A stretch of DNA of 64,000 nt, taken from Bombella mellum (GTDB taxonomy: Bacteria; Pseudomonadota; Alphaproteobacteria; Acetobacterales; Acetobacteraceae). Each line of letters starts with the position of its first letter. The stretch's first letter is position 1. Both the position numbers and the translations under genes were made by a program. Shown piece by piece: positions 9,885 to 17,897 of this stretch. The DNA is taken from the NCBI RefSeq assembly GCF_014048465.1, contig NZ_PDLY01000007.1, positions 1 to 64,000 of the forward strand, read 5' to 3'. Below the pieces are notes generated by a model. The model did no database searches and was not told where the DNA came from. It was given only the letters and a program-made list of their open reading frames with translations.

Positions 9885-10196
9885 ATGCAGATTTCACAAC
9901 GTGAAAGGAATATGAGGCTTGTAGGGGTATCACAAGCTTTACTTGGGGAGGTGCATAGAAATTTACGATTTGTATCGGTTAATTTTATCGGGAATGACAT
10001 ACATGTAACATTCGCTTTTGATGAAAGTTCGAAGGGTAATGTAAAAATGAATTTTTATAGGATTAAGAAAAAAATAGCCACAAGCTCTTTCTTAAAAGAG
10101 GTTGGAAATATTATATTTTCAGCTATTTTATCAAATGAAAAATTTAACTCGGTGGGTACGTTTGGGAGAATTATTTATGCTAGAAAAGAGTGTTAG
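9885..10196 (+). CDS. Putative immunity protein, family a copy 2
   Basis: Encodes 103 residues, basic rather than acidic (KIKKKI, KNVK-like stretches). It lies 42 bases after the previous gene with a GAGGG ribosome-binding site. The region around ALLGEVHRNLRFVSVNF aligns by eye with FLGEIYPEIRLISADY of the upstream gene, and both end in an I-I-Y-x-R motif. It is therefore probably a second, diverged immunity gene, perhaps kept against a related toxin from another strain. No known family name is assigned. The opposite charge of the two paralogues suggests they do not bind the same surface. Confidence 0.5.
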   Translation: MQISQRERNMRLVGVSQALLGEVHRNLRFVSVNFIGNDIHVTFAFDESSKGNVKMNFYRIKKKIATSSFLKEVGNIIFSAILSNEKFNSVGTFGRIIYARKEC

Positions 10197-10253
10197 TAGA
10201 TGATATTTATATTTTTCCGATTAAATATTAAAAATAGATATTAGGGATAGGTT

Positions 10254-10716
10254 ATGAATGTATCTGATGCAGATTTTTTTACATTTTATCAGAATTTTTT
10301 AGCAGTCATTGTTGCTGAAGGTGATGGTGACATGTCTTTTACAGCTGATTTGTTTTGGAGCGGATGTAGTTGAGGAGATATGGTTTGAAAAAGCGATGGC
10401 AGCTTTGACTCGATTGGGGTTTTCAGGGCTGATTTATTATCGTAGGGATGGATTCGATATTAGAATTATTCTGAAAAAAATGTTTCTAGATAAAAGTGAA
10501 GAGAATTGGCTTAATTGTTATTTTATTCCTACCGTTCTTGGTAAGGGTTTAGCTGTGAAGTATCTTATTTATCTCGATGACGAGAATGATCCGCAGGTTA
10601 TCAATAATATTTGCGAAGAGTTTCGTAAGGATCTGGAGCGTATTTTTGATGAGCATGGTGTAGGATTTGATGTGGACCTACCCCATGATAATTTGCTTTC
10701 ACTTGATAGTAAATGA
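10254..10716 (+). pseudogene. Frameshifted immunity gene, family b copy 1
   Basis: The ATG at 10254 begins MNVSDADFFTFYQNFL, matching the intact family-b gene at 14651 almost base for base. In the T-run at 10353-10356 this copy has one extra T (TGTTTTGG against TGTTTGG), so translation stops at 10371-10373 after 39 codons. The rest of the gene stays open in the new frame to 10716 and keeps the family ending (EEFRKDLERIFDEHGVGFD). It is either a true single-base inactivation or a homopolymer sequencing error; reads would decide. A terminator-like hairpin follows. Confidence 0.75.
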
Positions 10717-10742
10717 GGGGTTTTCGTATTTTATGGTATAGG

Positions 10743-10773
10743 CTGGGTTCTGTAATGAGAACCCGGTCTTTTC
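10743..10773 (+). terminator. Module-end hairpin, copy 1
   Basis: CTGGGTTC (10743-10750) pairs with GAACCCGG (10759-10766) around an 8-base loop, followed by TCTTTTCT. It sits 26 bases after a family-b stop codon. The same element recurs after all five family-b genes. It is probably a Rho-independent terminator and also a conserved module boundary, since ATTGTAAATCATGATAC follows in four copies. Confidence 0.7.
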
Positions 10774-10795
10774 TATTGTAAATCATGATACAGAA

Positions 10796-11618
10796 GGTAT
10801 CGATACATCTGTTGTTGTGTCTCCTATGATTATCGGCTCGCTCTGGCTTGCGAAGAGTGCTGTGGTGGGAGCGGTCCTCAAATTTGGTGATGCTGCTGTC
10901 GAAAGGCTTGCCAAGGCCCAGTTTATGGCTGCAATTGGAGAGAAACTCGGGTCTGCCGAAGGTCATGCAGTAGAAGGTACTGCCAATCTTGGCGAAAAAG
11001 AAACTGTAGCTGGTCAGGTTGTAAAAAGTGTCAGGCAGGATGATCCTGTAGGTAAAATTGCCGAGAGTAATGCTGGTGGCATCATCATCACCGGAGTAGT
11101 CTGAGAAGACTGTTTCAGGAGGGGCAGGTGACAACGCATCTAATGCAGCTGCATCAAAAGTGGTGGATACGCAGGAGCCACTTCTTAATACTAAGGATGA
11201 GGGTGAGCTGGAGTTTGAGGATGTACCTTTTCTGGCTCACAGGGCTAGGAGGAGATTTTATAGGGTGAAAAAGGGGATAATGAGGATATACGAGAAATAT
11301 TGACCAATGAACCTTCTGAAGAATTTGCCAAGAAATTTTATAGGGATATCGTTGCTTGGCTTGAAAAAAGTGGTCTCCTTCTTAGATCGCAAGAGTGATC
11401 GGGTTATTGATTAGGATGCAGTGGATAGGGGACGTGCGACGGCACGGTTGAGAGATATTTATAAAATGGGGGAGCATATAAAAAAGAGGAAAGATGTGTA
11501 TGTCGGTTGGCGTAGTGTCAAGAAAGCAAGTTTTAGAACACCAGACGGCATTGAGATTATTGACTTGGATCATCCATATGGTTAAGTGAAGTTCAAGATT
11601 ATTCATGTTGAAAAATGA
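10796..11618 (+). pseudogene. Orphan cdiA-CT remnant: pre-toxin linker plus broken toxin (copy 1)
   Basis: Bases 10796-11047 match the cdiA pre-toxin linker at about 8800-9050 (ILKFGGDAFERLAQAQFMA type) and end at the same SVRQDDP junction. Frame is then lost: the linker frame stops at 11104, while the toxin part reads in another frame (EPLLNTKDEGELEFEDV). A further indel lies near 11240-11260. The toxin end reads KKRKDVYVGWRSVKKASF, then IIDLDHPYG, stop, VKFKIIHVEK: a nonsense codon (TAA, 11583-11585) precedes the natural end at 11616. No start codon or export region is present, so it can only be expressed after recombination into cdiA. The toxin family was not recognised. An intact family-b gene follows. 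Confidence 0.75.
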
Positions 11619-11634
11619 ATAGTAGTGGTGATTT

Positions 11635-12117
11635 ATGAGTGTATCTGATGATGATTTCTTGAGATTTTATCAAAAGTTTCTTGAGAGTATTGTTATTGAT
11701 GGGGATGGTGATATTTTTTTTACAAATTATTATTCTTATGATATGGATGAAGATGAGTTATATGAGAAAGCGATAGCGGCTTTGACCCGGTTTGGGGCGT
11801 CTGGTTTAATTTATCGTCGTATTCTTGGTCGTAAGATTGAGTGTAACATTGATTACGATATTATGAATTTCTTAAAATATATGTTCCTTAATAAAGATGA
11901 AAAGATTTGGATGGATTGTTTTTTTGTTCCAACCGAGTCTGCTGTGAATATGGTAGAGAAATTCCTTATATCTTTTGATGAAGAGAACCGTTTAAAGGTT
12001 GTTGCAGATGTCTGTGAAGAGTTTCGTAAGGAGTTAGGGCGTATTTTTGATGAGCATGGCGTAGGATTTGATGGGGACTTGCCCTACGATAAGTTACTTT
12101 CACTTGATAGCAAATGA
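11635..12117 (+). CDS. Putative orphan immunity protein, family b copy 2
   Basis: Encodes 160 residues, acidic and soluble, in an AT-rich gene preceded by a GGTG ribosome-binding site. The start MSVSDDDFLRFYQKFL and the end EEFRKELGRIFDEHGVGFD with LPYDKLLSLDSK are the family signature. The middle (EKAIAALTRFGASGLIYRR; MFLNKDEKIWMDCFFVPT) is shared with the copy at 16018, while copies at 13300 and 14651 differ there. It begins 16 bases after the broken toxin tail at 11618, the cognate immunity position. No match to a named family was recognised; the role is inferred from position and paralogy. Confidence 0.6.
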   Translation: MSVSDDDFLRFYQKFLESIVIDGDGDIFFTNYYSYDMDEDELYEKAIAALTRFGASGLIYRRILGRKIECNIDYDIMNFLKYMFLNKDEKIWMDCFFVPTESAVNMVEKFLISFDEENRLKVVADVCEEFRKELGRIFDEHGVGFDGDLPYDKLLSLDSK

Positions 12118-12144
12118 GGGGTATTCCACATTTTATGGTATAGG

Positions 12145-12175
12145 CTGGGTTCTGTAATGAGAACCCGGTTTTTTT
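12145..12175 (+). terminator. Module-end hairpin, copy 2
   Basis: CTGGGTTC (12145-12152) pairs with GAACCCGG (12161-12168) and is followed by seven T (12169-12175), a canonical intrinsic terminator. It lies 27 bases after the family-b copy 2 stop and is followed by the shared ATTGTAAATCATGATAC. Confidence 0.75.
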
Positions 12176-12195
12176 ATTGTAAATCATGATACCGA

Positions 12196-13283
12196 TTTCC
12201 CTTCCGCATAGGGTCTTGGACGTTCGTCGGTTATGGCAAGTCCCGTGACCCTGATGCGGGGGATGGGACGAGCTGGACCTCCGGTACGGTAAAGTGTCGG
12301 CAAGGGTGACCTGACACTGAAGGCCGGGAATGCGGCCATGATCACCGGGTCTAGGGTGCAGTCCGCTCTTGCGGCGAGCCAGGCCAAGGGCAGTACCGTG
12401 CTGCGGACCTTCAATGCCATGCAGGGGGCCTATCAGCTGGGTACGGGGCTGAGTACGGTCGTTGATACTGGTTTCTCGAAACTGTTCAGTCTGCCCAGCA
12501 GCACGCAGATCGTCGGTGAGGTGATGGGGCGTGTTTCGGACAAGCTCTACAGCCATGGCGTGCAGGGTTTTGACGAGCACGGTGCAACGAACAACTGGGG
12601 CCGGGCCATATTGGAGGCAGTTGGCAGGCTTGTGGCAGGACTGGACAATGTTACAGTCAACGCCTTGAATGGGACCTCGCCAGCATCAACCATCTAGTAG
12701 TATGATCAGGCTGTGATGTCGGAATTAGGGATGATATTCTTGTTAATGCTGCTGGGCTCCCTCTTGTTGTTACAACAGTATTGATGGGTGCAGAGAAGTT
12801 TTATGATGCCTTAAATATGGCTTATACTCCGGGAGCGGCTGGTGTGCCTTCTCAGAGGACGTTTTTCAATAGTAGTCAGAGGTCAGGCAGTGTAAATTTT
12901 TAGGTAGTATCTTCTGATAGTTCTTGGAATAAGAAAGTTTTTTATTGTCCGTCATCGGGCTTGTTTGCAAATTTGGGATTCCCGCTTCCGACATCGAATA
13001 AGTTTCCGAATCCGGAGATTTTTGATCTTCCGTTACTTGAATCTCTTGGCTTGAGGTTGGGCTATGGTGCTGTATATATGACAGAATTGGGCGGAGATGG
13101 TGAGCAGAGTTCCATATCACAATATTTTCTGATGAGAGAATTGCCAATATACGTGATGGTAAATCTTCTGGTAATATAATAGATAAAAGTACTTATACCT
13201 TTGGGGTAAGGGGGCATCCAGACGTCGATCGTTTTATCAAGAGCGGGAATCTGAAAATAAAGTTCCGGCAGATTAAGAAATAG
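12196..13283 (+). pseudogene. Orphan cdiA fragment with decayed toxin tail (module 2)
   Basis: Bases from 12196 match the cdiA core near 6565 (SIGYGKS, then GDLTLKAG), jump to the equivalent of about 6865 (VQSALAAS-AKG), and continue to a pre-toxin-like DNVTVNALNG segment ending in stops near 12694. A toxin-like region follows in several frames: residues FANLGFPLPTSNKFPNPEIF in one frame, then a shift to a frame ending STYTFGVRGHPDVDRFIKSG and LKIKFRQIKK at 13283. Multiple stops and frameshifts make it non-functional as it stands. Its end lies 16 bases before an immunity start. The toxin family was not recognised. Confidence 0.7.
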
Positions 13284-13299
13284 AGAGAAAGGTGGAGTA

Positions 13300-13758
13300 A
13301 TGACTATATCTGATGACGAATTTATTTGGTTCTATCAGGATTGTATAGCAGATCTTTTGGTTGGGGGAGATTCTTCTATGCCGTCTATGGGAGGTCTTTA
13401 TGTCAGTTATAAAATTGGATGTACAGAAAAGGAGTGGTACGAAAAAGCGATGGCAGCTTTGACAAGATTGGGAATATCTGGAGTGATTCATTGTTGGCAC
13501 ACTCAAGATGATATACGTCTTGTGTTAAAAGAACTGTTTTTTGATAGAAGCAGCATGACATGGGATAGCTATTATTTCGAATTAACTGAATATGGTGAAA
13601 AATTAGCCAAGAAATTTCGCCTCGACGAGGAGGAAGATGTCGAGACAAGGGTGTTTCCCGATTTTCGTAAGGAATTAGAGCGTATTTTAAATGAGCATGG
13701 TGTAGGGTTCGATGTGGACTTGCCCTACGACAAGCTGCTTTCACTTGATGGTGAGTGA
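13300..13758 (+). CDS. Putative orphan immunity protein, family b copy 3 (most divergent)
   Basis: Encodes 152 residues with a good ribosome-binding site (GGTGGAG). It keeps the family frame: MTISDDEFIWFYQ at the start, EKAMAALTRLGISGVIHC in the middle, RKELERILNEHGVGFDVDLP at the end. The central part (WHTQDDIRLVLKELFFDRSS) is unlike the other copies, consistent with specificity for the different toxin tail just upstream (12196-13283). It is followed by the best-formed copy of the module hairpin. Immunity role inferred. Confidence 0.6.
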   Translation: MTISDDEFIWFYQDCIADLLVGGDSSMPSMGGLYVSYKIGCTEKEWYEKAMAALTRLGISGVIHCWHTQDDIRLVLKELFFDRSSMTWDSYYFELTEYGEKLAKKFRLDEEEDVETRVFPDFRKELERILNEHGVGFDVDLPYDKLLSLDGE

Positions 13759-13783
13759 AGGCTGTTCTGTTTTTCAGAATGTA

Positions 13784-13817
13784 GGCTGGGTTCTGTAACG
13801 GGAACTCAGCCTTTTTT
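13784..13817 (+). terminator. Module-end hairpin, copy 3
   Basis: GGCTGGGTTC (13784-13793) pairs with GAACTCAGCC (13802-13811), ten pairs with one G-T wobble, followed by six T. Compared with other copies the right arm has changed while pairing is kept, which suggests the structure matters and is not just inherited sequence. Confidence 0.8.
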
Positions 13818-13838
13818 ATTGTAATCTGTAATGTAGTT

Positions 13839-14648
13839 TTTCCTTTCACATAGGGAGCCGGACCTCGGTTGGATATGGCAAGTCCCGTGATCCTAATGTG
13901 GGGGATGGCACAGATTGACCTTCGGCAGTCAGTGCCGGTTAGGGAGGTCTAGCTCTGAAGGTCAGAAACATGGCTACGATTATCGGGTCCAGCCTGAAGT
14001 GCTGGGTATGGTACTAGCCTTGATGTGTCTTCGGTCGTGTCTAGGGCTGTGGCGCAGAGTGTGAAGCAGATGCAAGATAGCATATTCAGCTATTGCGGTG
14101 TGAGTGGTGGTCCTACTGGGTATCGCGTGCTTGGAGGAGGGTGCAGTCTTCTTTGGCGGGCAGCAGTAAGGGAACGTTGATGACAAGCCTTGCCAATTTG
14201 TTCAGCGACATTGCGGCAGTGGCCGGTGGGATTGTGGGCGGCCCTTGAGTCTACTTTGGTAGGACATGCAACAGAATATACTGTTAGTCTTGGTGAAAAA
14301 GAAACTGTGGTTGGCCAAGTCGTGAAAAGTGTCAGGCAGATGACTCTGTAGGTGGAGCTTCTTGAAATAAAGGCTAGGTCAGGATCATCGTCATCCTTGG
14401 GCAGCTTAAGAAGAATGGTCTCATGCGCAAAGAAGGAACAATAGGCAAAGACCGTGGAGGGATACGTTTGATAAATTTATGAAGCGGATAAAAATGGAAA
14501 GAGAATAGGGTGTGTTTGTTGGTTCGCAGAGTGATCAAGAATCAAGTTATAGGGCAGCAGATGATGTCTGGACTGTCGATTTAGGTTATCTAGATGGTAG
14601 GGGAAAATTTAAATTCATTCAGATTGAAGAATGGAGATGGAGAGAGGT
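13839..14648 (+). pseudogene. Heavily decayed orphan cdiA/toxin fragment (module 3)
   Basis: Homology to the cdiA core near 6565 starts about 13846 (GSRTSVGYGKSRDPN) and soon hits stops. Scattered core pieces follow to 14250. Then comes the pre-toxin junction (EKETVVGQVVKSVRQ, 14299-14347) with one G missing relative to the other copies. The remaining 300 bases hold a toxin tail in pieces, ending FVGSQSDQESSYRAADDVW and GKFKFIQIEEW. The tail resembles the module-1 toxin end (VYVGWRSVKKASF; VKFKIIHVEK), so both belong to one toxin family. A family-b immunity gene starts at 14651. Confidence 0.65.
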
Positions 14649-14650
14649 TC

Positions 14651-15109
14651 ATGAGTATATCTGACGCAGATTTTTTTACATTTTATCAGAATTTTTTAGC
14701 AGTCATTGTTGCTGAAGGTGATGGTGACATGCCTTTTACAGCTGATTTGTTTGGAGCGGATGTAGTTGAGGAGATATGGTTCGAAAAAGCGATGGCAGCT
14801 TTGACTCGATTGGGGTTCTCAGGGCTGATTTATTATCGTAGGGATGGATTCGATATTAGAATTATTCTGAAAAAAATATTTCTAGATAAAAGTGAAGAGA
14901 ATTGGCTTAATTGTTATTTTATTCCTACCGTTCTTGGTAAGAGTTTAGCTGTGAAGTATCTTGTTTATCTCGATGAAGAGAATGAACCGCAGGTTATTAA
15001 TAATATTTGCGAAGAGTTTCGTAAGGATCTGGAGCGTATTTTTGATGAGCATGGTGTAGGATTTGATGTGGAGCTGCCCTATGACAAGTTGCTTTCACTT
15101 GATGGTTAA
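14651..15109 (+). CDS. Putative orphan immunity protein, family b copy 4
   Basis: Encodes 152 residues. The ATG at 14651 (GAGAGG upstream) is preferred over the in-frame start at 14594 because it aligns with all paralogues (MSISDADFFTFYQNFL). It is the intact counterpart of the frameshifted gene at 10254. The centre (WFEKAMAALTRLGFSGLIYY; FLDKSEENWLNCYFIPT) differs from copies 2 and 5. The end EEFRKDLERIFDEHGVGFD is the family constant. Soluble, acidic, AT-rich. Cognate toxin is probably the decayed tail directly upstream. Confidence 0.6.
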   Translation: MSISDADFFTFYQNFLAVIVAEGDGDMPFTADLFGADVVEEIWFEKAMAALTRLGFSGLIYYRRDGFDIRIILKKIFLDKSEENWLNCYFIPTVLGKSLAVKYLVYLDEENEPQVINNICEEFRKDLERIFDEHGVGFDVELPYDKLLSLDG

Positions 15110-15139
15110 TGATGGGTATTCCATATTTTATGATATAGG

Positions 15140-15170
15140 CTGGGTTCTGTAGTGAGGACCCGGTCTTTTT
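15140..15170 (+). terminator. Module-end hairpin, copy 4
   Basis: CTGGGTTC (15140-15147) pairs with GGACCCGG (15156-15163), with one T-G pair in place of T-A, followed by TCTTTTT. It is positioned about 30 bases after the family-b copy 4 stop. Confidence 0.7.
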
Positions 15171-15192
15171 TATTGTAAATCATGATACAGAA

Positions 15193-16001
15193 GATACCGA
15201 TACATCTGTTGTTGTGTCTCCTATGATGATCGGCTCGCTCCGGCTTGCGAAGAGTGCTGTGGTGGAAGCAGTCCTCAAATTTGGTGATGCTGCTGTCGAA
15301 AGGCTTGCCAAGGCCCAGTTTATGGCTGCAATTGGAGAGAAACTCGGGTCTGCCGCAGGTCATGCAGTAGAAGGTGCTGCCAATCTTGGCGAAAAAGAAA
15401 CTGTAGCTGGTCAGGTTGTAAAAAGTGTCAGGCAGGATGATCCTGTAGGTAAAATTGCCGAGAGTAATGTTGGTAGCACCATCATCACCGGAGCAGTCTG
15501 AGAAGACTGTTTCAGGAGGGGCAGGTGACAACGCATCTAATGTAGTTGCACTAAAAGTGGTTGATACGAAGGAGCCACTTCTTAATACTAAGGATGAGGG
15601 TGAGTTGGAGTTTGAGGATGTACATTTTCCTTGGCTCACAGGGCCAAGAGGAGATTTTATAGGGCGCAAAGGGGATAAGGAGGGTATACGAGAAATATTG
15701 ACCAATGAGCCTTCTGAAGAATTTGTCAAGAAATTTTATAGTGATATCGTTGCTTGGCTTGAAGAAAGTGGTCTCCCTCTTAAACCACAGAGTGATCGGG
15801 TTATTGATCAGGATGCAGTGGATAGAGGATGTGCGACGGTATTTATAAAATGGGAGAGGATATAAAAAGAGGAGAAATGTGTATGTCGGTTGGCGTAGTG
15901 CCAAGAAAGTAAGTTTTAGAATACCAGACGGTGTTGAGAGTATTGACTTGGATCATCCATATGGTTAAGTGAAGTTCAAGATTATTCATGTTGAAAAATG
16001 A
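15193..16001 (+). pseudogene. Orphan cdiA-CT remnant: pre-toxin linker plus broken toxin (copy 2)
   Basis: Near-duplicate of 10796-11618. The linker (AVVEAVLKFGDAAVERLAKA) is open in one frame from 15214 to 15501 and contains the SVRQDDP junction. The toxin reads in another frame from about 15455 (EPLLNTKDEGELEFEDVHF; DKEGIREILTNEPSEEFVKK) to 15865. There a deletion of about 13 bases, relative to the left copy, shifts the frame. The same TAA seen in the left copy interrupts the tail before VKFKIIHVEK. Toxin activity is therefore lost unless repaired by recombination. The toxin family was not recognised. Confidence 0.75.
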
Positions 16002-16017
16002 ATAGTAGTGGTGATTT

Positions 16018-16497
16018 ATGAGTGTATCTGATGATGATTTCCTGAAGCTTTATCAAGATTTTCTGACAAGAGTTGTTATTGATGGAGATGGTGACATATT
16101 TTTTATGAATTATTATTGGTATGATATGGATGAAGATGAGTTATATGAGAAAGCGATGGCGGCTTTGACTCGGTTTGGGGCGTCTGGTTTAATTTATCGT
16201 CGTATTCTTGGTCGTAATGTTAAGTGTAACATTGATTATGATATTATGAAATTTTTAAAATATATGTTTCTTAATAAAGATGAAAGAATTTGGATGGATT
16301 GTTTTTTTGTTCCAACCGAGTCTGCTGTGAAGCTGGTAGAGAAGTTCCTTATATATTTTGATGAAGAAAATCATTTAAAGTCTGTTACAGATATCTGCGA
16401 AGAATTTCGGGAGGAGTTGGGGCGTATTTTTGATGAGCATGGTGTAGGATTTGATGTGGACCTGCCCTACGACAAGTTGCTTTCACTTGATAGTTAA
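16018..16497 (+). CDS. Putative orphan immunity protein, family b copy 5
   Basis: Encodes 159 residues, closest to copy 2 (11635): MSVSDDDFLKLYQDFL start, EKAMAALTRFGASGLIYRR middle, EEFREELGRIFDEHGVGFD end. The ribosome-binding site and upstream 40 bases are the same as for copy 2, and it begins 16 bases after the toxin remnant. Substitutions between copies 2 and 5 leave the frame intact, unlike the adjoining toxin pieces. That difference suggests immunity is selectively maintained while the toxins decay (inference). Confidence 0.6.
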   Translation: MSVSDDDFLKLYQDFLTRVVIDGDGDIFFMNYYWYDMDEDELYEKAMAALTRFGASGLIYRRILGRNVKCNIDYDIMKFLKYMFLNKDERIWMDCFFVPTESAVKLVEKFLIYFDEENHLKSVTDICEEFREELGRIFDEHGVGFDVDLPYDKLLSLDS

Positions 16498-16526
16498 GAA
16501 TAGTTACTCTTTATTTTAGAGTATAG

Positions 16527-16557
16527 GTTGGGTTCTGTAATGAGAATCCAGCTTTTT
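16527..16557 (+). terminator. Module-end hairpin, copy 5
   Basis: GTTGGGTTC (16527-16535) pairs with GAATCCAGC (16544-16552), including two G-T pairs, followed by five T. It follows the family-b copy 5 stop by about 30 bases. Confidence 0.7.
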
Positions 16558-16578
16558 CTATTGTAAATCATGATACAG

Positions 16579-17422
16579 ATTTTCTTTCCATATAGGGAGC
16601 CGGACCTCGGTTGGGTATGGCAAGTCCCGTGACCTTAATGTGGGAGATGGCACAGATTGACCTTCGGCACGGTCAGTGCCGGTCAGGGAGGCTTGGCCTT
16701 GAAGGTCGGAAAATGGCTACGACCATCGGATCCAGCCTGAATGCTGGGAATGATATCAGCCTTGATATGTCTTCAGTTGCGTTCAGGGTTTGAAATAGGC
16801 GTTGGACAGCCTGCTTAGTATTACGGTGTCAGCGGTGACCTGTCGGGGCTTCCATGCTTGGAAGTGCGGGGCAGTCCGCTCTGGCGGCGAGCTAGGCTAA
16901 GGGTGGTACGTACTGCAAACCTTCAATGATATGCAGGGCCTTAGCTGGGCAGAGGTTGAGTGATGCATTTATTACCGGCTTTCCATCGTGGCTCGTGGTG
17001 ATCATCCGGGGCTGGCTGATGACAGGTCGATCAGTGCCATTGAGACGCAGCTAACTGGGAAGGACATCAGTCTTGATGCAAAGAGGAACATTGATCTTGA
17101 AGCGGGTTGGAACCGTCAGAGTGCCCTGAATCACACCATGCAGAAGGGCCTTTCGGTTGGTGTTGAAGCGAGTGTGGGCACGAGCGGTGTTGGCTTCAGT
17201 CTGTCTGCCTCTGGGCAGATGCAGCGGACAAACATGGAGAGCCATCAGGCAGTGGCTGATACGGTCCTGAATGCGGCCAATAGCGTCAGCCTGACATCCG
17301 GTGGCAGGACCACGCTGAAGGAAGAGAGATCAAATTCTTGCCCCGGTAGTCTAATGATAGAATACTCTATCAATGGAATTGAGGAAATGGAGACATTCAA
17401 GAATGCACCGATACAGAAATGA
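16579..17422 (+). pseudogene. Orphan cdiA core fragment fused to a nuclease-toxin tail (module 5)
   Basis: Begins with the same cdiA-core entry (near 6565) as modules 2 and 3 and contains stops. It then opens into a frame from 16988 to 17422. That frame matches cdiA at about 7130-7480 (ARGDHPG-ADD-SIS; NSVSLTSGGRTTL against NSVTLHSGARTLL). It changes abruptly at about 17325 to a short tail, SLMIEYSINGIEEMETFKN, homologous to the tail at 19320-19380 (KVEYSIDGATEKMEFDN). The tail fits the C-terminal end of an Endonuclease_NS_2-type (DNA/RNA non-specific nuclease) toxin. The nuclease body is absent, so the piece is inactive. Confidence 0.65.
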
Positions 17423-17897
17423 TAAGAGTCAGATAGGGGTTTGTTTTTTTGTTGATGAGCTTCGCTCTTTTCTTGAAAAGAAAGGACTTGATTTTGTTTA
17501 CATGAAGTTAGGGATTACGTTTTTTGATGATGGCTCTGTTAGTTCGGTAGGTAATAGTCTTATATTTTTCAGAGGAGGAGAAAGAGGTTCTCTGTTATTT
17601 TGGAAGATTTGTGAATTTGGGAATTCTACGGAAGATAAAGAATACTGTGTTGATAAGAAATTAGAAGAGGTTCTTTCTGATATTAATAGGTCTATGTTCT
17701 CTCATAATAATAAATATTGGAGATTTATAACAATTGGATTAGATAAAGACGGAAGAACGTGTGTAAAATTTTACTATGATCTTTCAGAAGGAGAAGGAGA
17801 AGGAGAAGGAGAAGGAGAAGGAGAAGGAGAAGGAGAAGGAGAAGGAGAAGGAGAAGGAGAAGGAGAAGGAGTAGCAGAGATGTTGGAAGAATTTTGA
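17373..17897 (+). CDS. Putative orphan immunity protein, family c copy 1, with Gly-Glu repeat tail
   Basis: Encodes up to 174 residues; an in-frame ATG at 17403 is an alternative start, and homology to copy 2 begins only at about FVDELRSFLEKKGLDFVYMK. It overlaps the toxin tail ending at 17422. The core (YMKLGITFFDD; KYWRFITIGLDKDGRTCVKF) matches the gene at 19410. The pattern W-x-x-x-x-x-LD-x-x-G-x-x-x-VKFYYD recalls DUF600/YezG-type immunity proteins, which partner Endonuclease_NS_2 toxins (EsaD-EsaG). This is suggestive only. A run of 14 Glu-Gly pairs near the C-terminus comes from a hexanucleotide repeat that copy 2 lacks. Confidence 0.5.
   Translation: MELRKWRHSRMHRYRNDKSQIGVCFFVDELRSFLEKKGLDFVYMKLGITFFDDGSVSSVGNSLIFFRGGERGSLLFWKICEFGNSTEDKEYCVDKKLEEVLSDINRSMFSHNNKYWRFITIGLDKDGRTCVKFYYDLSEGEGEGEGEGEGEGEGEGEGEGEGEGEGVAEMLEEF
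17787..17870 (+). repeat. Perfect hexanucleotide microsatellite (GAAGGA)14
   Basis: Fourteen uninterrupted copies of GAAGGA (84 bases), in frame inside the family-c gene and encoding (Glu-Gly)14. The paralogue at 19410 has only REGKGM at this point. A 6-base unit changes length without changing frame, so it would vary protein length, not switch the gene off. Confidence 0.95.

Larger units (their letters stand above)
10240..12180 (+). repeat. ~1.9-kb segmental duplication, left copy (partner near 14637-16565)
   Basis: The order family-b gene, hairpin, pre-toxin linker, toxin remnant, family-b gene, hairpin recurs at 14637-16565 with an offset of about 4397 bases and high identity throughout. 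Each copy carries its own small indels (extra T at 10353-10356; about 13 bases missing near 15838). A shared nonsense codon in the toxin remnants shows that decay began before the duplication. Confidence 0.8.
14637..16565 (+). repeat. ~1.9-kb segmental duplication, right copy (partner 10240-12180)
   Basis: Right copy of the duplicated module pair. It contains intact family-b copies 4 and 5 around a linker-toxin remnant. The reading frame of the first family-b gene is intact here, in contrast to the left copy. Confidence 0.8.

Noticed and set aside
10743-16557. CRISPR-like array from the recurrent hairpins
   Set aside because: Copies are 1.3-1.7 kb apart with whole genes between and no uniform short spacers.
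17787-17870. Phase-variable on/off switch
   Set aside because: The unit is six bases and in frame, so slippage changes length but not reading frame.
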